The translations under genes and the position numbers were made by a program. The notes under the pieces were generated by a model. It saw only the letters and a list, made by a program, of their open reading frames with translations, was not told the DNA's origin and searched no databases. Shown one piece after another: positions 60,216 to 64,000 of a stretch of DNA of 64,000 nt (its first letter is position 1; the number at the start of each line of letters is the position of its first letter). The stretch comes from Neptunomonas qingdaonensis (GTDB lineage Bacteria > Pseudomonadota > Gammaproteobacteria > Pseudomonadales > Balneatricaceae): the NCBI RefSeq assembly GCF_900113275.1, contig NZ_FOOU01000005.1, positions 186,001 through 250,000 of the forward strand, written 5' to 3'.

Positions 60216-61133
60216 TTACCCTGCCCAGAGATCTTCTTTATGATTACGATCCAGCCATTCCCTAAAAAAATCGATGAAAGCGCTGACTTTTGGTGAGGTA
60301 TATTTTCGATCGGGATAGATTGCAAAAATGGACAAATATTCAGGCGGACAGTCTGGAAATACCTTTACCAGGTCGCCAGACTTAACAAAGCGTGCAATGA
60401 CAAAATCCGCTAAATTTGCTATGCCGCGATGCTGTAAAACTGATTCCCTGACGACCAGACTATTGTTAGCTTTAAGATCACCACTGACTTGAACGGAGTA
60501 GCGTTTAGCGTTTTTTTCCAGCGTCCATTGGTGCGCATTGGCGGCATACACAAACACCAGACAATTATGTGCTTTCAAGTCTTCTGCCGTTTCAGGCTGG
60601 CCATGTTTATCAAGGTAATGCGGGGTCGCGCAGATATACATAGGGATTTTGGATATCTCACGTGCAATCATGCTCGAATCAGGTAACTGGGGATCGGCGA
60701 TGCGAATCGCCATATCAAAACCGTCACGAATCAGATCCGGTGCCCGGTCATCAAGGGTAATATCCACCTGTACATCCGGATACTTTTCCATAAACTCAGG
60801 AATAGCTTTAGATAACTGTATCTGACCAAAGGTCATATTACAGATGATTCTTAATACGCCTCGCGGTTTTCCTTGCAATTGAGAGACCAGGTTGTCTGCT
60901 TCCTCTACCTCTTCCAGAATCGTTTGGCATTTTTCGTAATAAGCAGCCCCAACATCGGTAACAAATAAACGACGCGTCGTTCTTTGTAAAAGCTTTGCGC
61001 CAATATGCTGTTCCAGCTGAGAAACTTGTTTACTGACAGAGGAGCTTGAAATTCCCATTTCTGCAGCGGCCATAGAGAAGCTTTTAAGATCTACGACGCG
61101 AACAAAAACACCCATAGCAGAAAAAACATCCAT
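60216..61133 (-). CDS. LysR-family transcriptional regulator
   Basis: 305 residues. N-terminal HTH: MGVFVRVVDLKSFSMAAAEMGISSSSVSKQVSQLEQHIGAKLLQRTTRRLFVT (about 7-58). The C-terminal LysR substrate-binding domain (about 90-300) ends DFFREWLDRN. GAGGTACTTTA lies ahead of the ATG. It lies between the MBL-fold gene and the flavoprotein on the same strand, with 192 bp before the flavoprotein start, and is the natural candidate regulator of this aromatic block. Confidence 0.93.
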   Translation of the reverse strand: MDVFSAMGVFVRVVDLKSFSMAAAEMGISSSSVSKQVSQLEQHIGAKLLQRTTRRLFVTDVGAAYYEKCQTILEEVEEADNLVSQLQGKPRGVLRIICNMTFGQIQLSKAIPEFMEKYPDVQVDITLDDRAPDLIRDGFDMAIRIADPQLPDSSMIAREISKIPMYICATPHYLDKHGQPETAEDLKAHNCLVFVYAANAHQWTLEKNAKRYSVQVSGDLKANNSLVVRESVLQHRGIANLADFVIARFVKSGDLVKVFPDCPPEYLSIFAIYPDRKYTSPKVSAFIDFFREWLDRNHKEDLWAG

Positions 61134-61229
61134 TAAAGTACCTCAAATATGGTGGGTATACATAAGATGAAGCTAACAACTGTCCTGGTAAGTTACAAGT
61201 CTTTGATTTAATGGATAGGAAACGAAAAA

Positions 61230-61250
61230 GGCACCCTATAAGAGGGTGCC
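61230..61250 (-). terminator. Terminator after MBL-fold gene
   Basis: GGCACCCT-CTTAT-AGGGTGCC followed by TTTTTCG on the minus strand, about 30 bp beyond the 61279 stop. It separates the MBL gene from lysR. Confidence 0.85.
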
Positions 61251-61278
61251 CTGAAAAGCCAGAAACAAAAGCTAGCAA

Positions 61279-62241
61279 TTAATCCTGTAGTTTATCCCAT
61301 ACTTCCTGATCACGCTCATCCGTCCAGATGCGTGGCCAGTCAATACCGTCAAACTCATCCCACAGACGCTGCACATCAAATGGCAGGCAGTGTTCAAAGA
61401 TAGGCCACATACCAAACTTAGGACCTAAGTGATCACGTGTCGATTCAAACGCTTCTTTTACGCTACCGCCACGTTTATGAACTTCACCGACTTTCTCGAT
61501 CATGCCTGTTAGGAAGCCACGCGTTTGTTCGATTGCTGCATCAACATCAGCACGACCTCGCACAACAGCACCACGGCCGCCGACAAGTATTTCAGCTTCA
61601 TATTTTTTAACTTTGTCTAGTGTCTCGGTTGACCAGTCAAAGTGGAAAGCATCACCCGTATAAAGAGCAGCGGCTGCTTCGACTAAGTCACCGGCAAACA
61701 GTACTTTCTGCTTCGGAATCCAGGCAACGATGTCACCGGCTGTATGGCCACGACCGCAATATTCCAGTACCAGGTTACCACGATCGCCACCAAGCGGAAT
61801 TTCCATACGATCATTGAAAACAAGATCAGGATGCGTCAAACCAGGAATACCTTCTGGCTCACGGAACAAGCGAGGCATACGACCAAATTCGCTGGCCCAA
61901 TCCTGCATACCACGCTCTTCAATTAAGAACTTAGTATTTTCATGTGCAATGATAGATTCTGCATTGTAAGCAGAGGCACCTAATACACGAACTGCATGGT
62001 AATGAGATAACACCAGATACTTAACAGGTTTGTCTGTATGCTCACGTAATTTTTCTAACCAGTCATTGGCAGCTTTTGGTGTTGCGCGTGCTTCAAAAGC
62101 AACAATGAAGTCTTCACCTTCAACCGCACAAATGTTTGGATCACCTTCAGCAGTTAATGCATAAATACCATCACCCAGGATTTCCAATGTTTCGGTTTTT
62201 ACACCGAGGTCCGCAGAGGACGCAAAAGACTTCTTCGTCAT
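61279..62241 (-). CDS. MBL-fold metallo-hydrolase with altered metal motif
   Basis: 320 residues of metallo-beta-lactamase fold. GDGIYALTAEGDPNICAVEG at the start and GRGHTAGDIVAWIP (about 165-178, the third ligand His in GHT) are family-typical. The first metal motif, normally HxHxDH, reads LSHYHAVRVLGASAY: HYHAVR keeps two His but lacks the Asp and the last His. The region FAGDLVEAAAALYTGDAF has the bridging Asp. I recall relatives with this exact HYHAVR motif near aromatic-acid hydroxylase/TRAP clusters. The enzyme could be a mononuclear hydrolase, for example of a thioester or lactone. AGGTAAAAAAAT precedes the ATG. Confidence 0.82.
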   Translation of the reverse strand: MTKKSFASSADLGVKTETLEILGDGIYALTAEGDPNICAVEGEDFIVAFEARATPKAANDWLEKLREHTDKPVKYLVLSHYHAVRVLGASAYNAESIIAHENTKFLIEERGMQDWASEFGRMPRLFREPEGIPGLTHPDLVFNDRMEIPLGGDRGNLVLEYCGRGHTAGDIVAWIPKQKVLFAGDLVEAAAALYTGDAFHFDWSTETLDKVKKYEAEILVGGRGAVVRGRADVDAAIEQTRGFLTGMIEKVGEVHKRGGSVKEAFESTRDHLGPKFGMWPIFEHCLPFDVQRLWDEFDGIDWPRIWTDERDQEVWDKLQD

Positions 62242-62518
62242 ATTTTTTTACCTATCTTTGTACTGGTTTTTTACAATAGTTTTTGTACTGGTTTGTTTAC
62301 TACCGTAAATTTTGATTGTGTCACTAATTCAGCGGTGAAGCGGACTTACACAAAATAAGTACACCCCTTAAACCCAGTCGATTTTTAATACGATACCTAA
62401 TTCATTCTTTCTAAATAAGTGGCCTAAATGAAGAATATTATTTCCAAAAAAGAAACAAAATAAACTGTCACCTTTTAAAAGAGCACTTTTATGACAGCAA
62501 TGAATATTATTCCCCAGC
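62242..62518. other. Intergenic region between MBL and UspA genes
   Basis: About 277 bp, AT-rich, likely holding the MBL gene promoter. No hairpin terminator for uspA or open frame was convincing. Confidence 0.4.
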
Positions 62519-63004
62519 TTATTTTAAAGGAATAACCAATACTGGTTTTTGAGTATGATGCATCACACGGTTCGCGGTAGAACCCAACAGGAACTGCCCT
62601 ACTGAGGAATGCGTCCGGGTTCCCATGACGATAAGGTCTGCACCAATCTCATTTGCTACTTTAAGAATCACCCGGTCAGCAACACCCTCTTCTACACGCG
62701 GAATAATTTGCCCTTCCTTCATGGCTTCAGTCGCATCCAGTTCGGTTTCGCAAAAACTTTCAATGCGTGATATCAGTTTATTTTTAAGATTTATAACACT
62801 GCTATCATGCATCTCATTTAAGTCTGCATCATTCATCATGGTTTTAAGAATACTGCGGGCTGTCGCGCTTAAGGGTTCAATCACATGCAGGAAGGTAATG
62901 GTTGCATCGTAGTGGCCGGCCATACTGACCGCCGCCCGGAACGCTGGACGAGATCCTTCTTCGATATCAGAGGCATAAAGAATAGTTTTAACATCAGGTA
63001 ACAT
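62519..63004 (-). CDS. Universal stress protein (UspA family)
   Basis: 161 residues, a single Usp domain: KTILYASDIEEGSRPAFRAAVSMAG at the N-terminus and the ATP-binding motif GTRTHSSVGQFLLGSTANRV (G-2x-G-9x-G(S/T) type) at about 130-150. GAGGTGCC precedes the ATG. It lies directly after the TRAP transporter large subunit, separated by a terminator. Such adjacency to TRAP dctM genes is known (TeaD regulates TeaABC uptake in Halomonas). A regulatory role in transport is inferred. Confidence 0.9.
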   Translation of the reverse strand: MLPDVKTILYASDIEEGSRPAFRAAVSMAGHYDATITFLHVIEPLSATARSILKTMMNDADLNEMHDSSVINLKNKLISRIESFCETELDATEAMKEGQIIPRVEEGVADRVILKVANEIGADLIVMGTRTHSSVGQFLLGSTANRVMHHTQKPVLVIPLK

Positions 63005-63052
63005 AATGGCACCTCGTTTTTTAGATGCTGACGCATAATTGGAATAGAGTAA

Positions 63053-63072
63053 AAAGGGTGCAAAAGCACCCT
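63053..63072 (-). terminator. Terminator after TRAP large subunit
   Basis: AAGGGTGC-TTTT-GCACCCTT then TTTAC on the minus strand, just past the dctM stop at 63083. UspA is downstream, so its transcription may need read-through or its own promoter. Confidence 0.8.
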
Positions 63073-63082
63073 TGTATCGTCG

Positions 63083-64000
63083 TTATCGATAGAGCAGCTC
63101 AGGTAGGTAGAGCGATATGGGTGCGACCAGTGTAATCAGTATCAAGCGTAGAATATCCACACACCAGAATGGCGTTACACCTTTAAATATCGTACTGGCT
63201 TTTACATCACGCAGCACGGCACTCAACACGAAGACGTTCATACCTACTGGCGGTGTGATCAGACTAATCTCTGTTACCACCACCACTACAATACCAAACC
63301 ATACCAAATCGAAACCAAGACTTTGCACCAACGGGAAGAAGATCGGAACCGTCAACAGCAGCATTGATAAACTCTCAAACACCATGCCCAGAACAACATA
63401 GATCATCAGGATGACCACGATAACCATCATCGGCGGCACATCCAGTCCTGAGACAAATGTCAGCATATCTGCAGGCAAACCCGCGCGGTTAATAAAGTTA
63501 GAGAAGATCAATGCACCGATAACGACTGAAAACAGCATGGCTGTAGTACGCGCCGTATCGGTGAGAATGTCATACAAACTGCCAAACGTGAGAGATTTAC
63601 GATACAGAGCAATCGCAAAAGCACCACCGGCACCCACACCCGCCGCTTCTGTCGGTGTAAATACACCCAGATAAATTCCACCCATAACAACAGCGAAAAG
63701 TATCAGCACGCCCCAGACGCCATTCAGGGCTTCAAGACGCTCTTTCCAGGTAAACTTCTCGCCGCATGGGCCATTTTCTGGCTTACGCCAAACGACATAG
63801 CGTACCGCAAAAAGGTAGAACACAATGCCCAACATCCCCGGTATAAAACCGGCGGCAAATAATTCACGAATACTGGTTTCTGTTAGTAGTCCATAAATAA
63901 CAAGAATGACACTCGGTGGAATCAAGATACCTAAGGTGCCACCCGCCGCAATAGAGGCGGTAGCCAGAGAGTCAGCATATCCGTATTTACGCATCGGAGG
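63083..64000 (-). CDS. dctM: TRAP transporter large permease DctM (5' part beyond window)
   Basis: At least 305 residues of the ~430-residue DctM family, running off the window at 64000. The codons for Pro-Pro continue upstream of the first Met (63994), so that Met is not the start. AAGGTLGILIPPSVILVIYG is the large-permease signature. Several hydrophobic spans follow, including SLITPPVGMNVFVLSAV, which repeats the pseudo-symmetric helical hairpin. Na+-driven import of an organic acid together with a small permease and a periplasmic binding protein, which should lie beyond 64000. Its place beside MBL, LysR and the hydroxylase suggests an aromatic or related carboxylate as substrate. Confidence 0.92.
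   Translation of the reverse strand, partial: PPMRKYGYADSLATASIAAGGTLGILIPPSVILVIYGLLTETSIRELFAAGFIPGMLGIVFYLFAVRYVVWRKPENGPCGEKFTWKERLEALNGVWGVLILFAVVMGGIYLGVFTPTEAAGVGAGGAFAIALYRKSLTFGSLYDILTDTARTTAMLFSVVIGALIFSNFINRAGLPADMLTFVSGLDVPPMMVIVVILMIYVVLGMVFESLSMLLLTVPIFFPLVQSLGFDLVWFGIVVVVVTEISLITPPVGMNVFVLSAVLRDVKASTIFKGVTPFWCVDILRLILITLVAPISLYLPELLYR

Overview
This window looks like chromosomal DNA of a marine, aerobic gammaproteobacterium, probably Oceanospirillales-like. That placement is an inference from gene content: FabV enoyl reductase, a fused OsmC-YcaO protein, a TRAP transporter, DmdB/DmdC-type acyl-CoA enzymes and moderate GC. No rRNA, tRNA or CRISPR array was seen.

Layout. (1) 1-13100 is acyl-CoA metabolism: a partial fabV, a DmdC-like acyl-CoA dehydrogenase, a MaoC hydratase and a DmdB-like acyl-CoA ligase. 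A PAS histidine kinase/FixJ-type regulator pair follows, then a compact minus-strand operon (acyl-CoA dehydrogenase, CaiB/BaiF CoA-transferase, acyl-CoA ligase, two hotdog thioesterases, alpha/beta hydrolase). The operon is headed by two 16-bp TTTAC...GTAAA boxes. (2) 13200-26500 holds housekeeping and stress genes: DUF523, RidA, OsmC-YcaO, a YcaQ-type DNA glycosylase, and a TetR-controlled glutathione/thiol group (FrnE/DsbA, GST, YghU, TetR, membrane protein). The same TGAACGATCGyTCA operator precedes three transcription units. EgtB and an SRAP protein follow. (3) 26900-53500 is an accessory region. It contains a Wzz-like membrane protein whose cytoplasmic tail resembles a degenerate tyrosine recombinase, many short orphan genes, a GC-rich beta-repeat protein between short direct repeats, a homogentisate operon (flavin hydroxylase, DUF2783, HmgA, LuxR), a CadC-like TPR regulator, twin 61-aa genes, integrase debris and dispersed ~180-bp repeats. 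A complete IS21-family element splits a VOC-family gene that ends in an integron-type attC site. (4) 53500-64000 returns to core genes (YhiN, RbgA/YlqF GTPase, EAL-HDOD protein) and ends in a second aromatic block: GST-zeta isomerase, DUF2783, flavin hydroxylase, LysR, an MBL-fold protein with an altered metal motif, UspA and the TRAP large subunit.

How they fit together. The two aromatic blocks look complementary. Each has a flavoprotein hydroxylase followed directly by a ~60-aa DUF2783 protein. One block adds the homogentisate ring-cleavage dioxygenase; the other adds a maleylacetoacetate-isomerase-like GST and an importer. No fumarylacetoacetase lies in the window. The most unusual items are the Wzz-recombinase-like fusion, the IS21-interrupted cassette that can be reconstructed to the base, and the three-locus TetR operator set.
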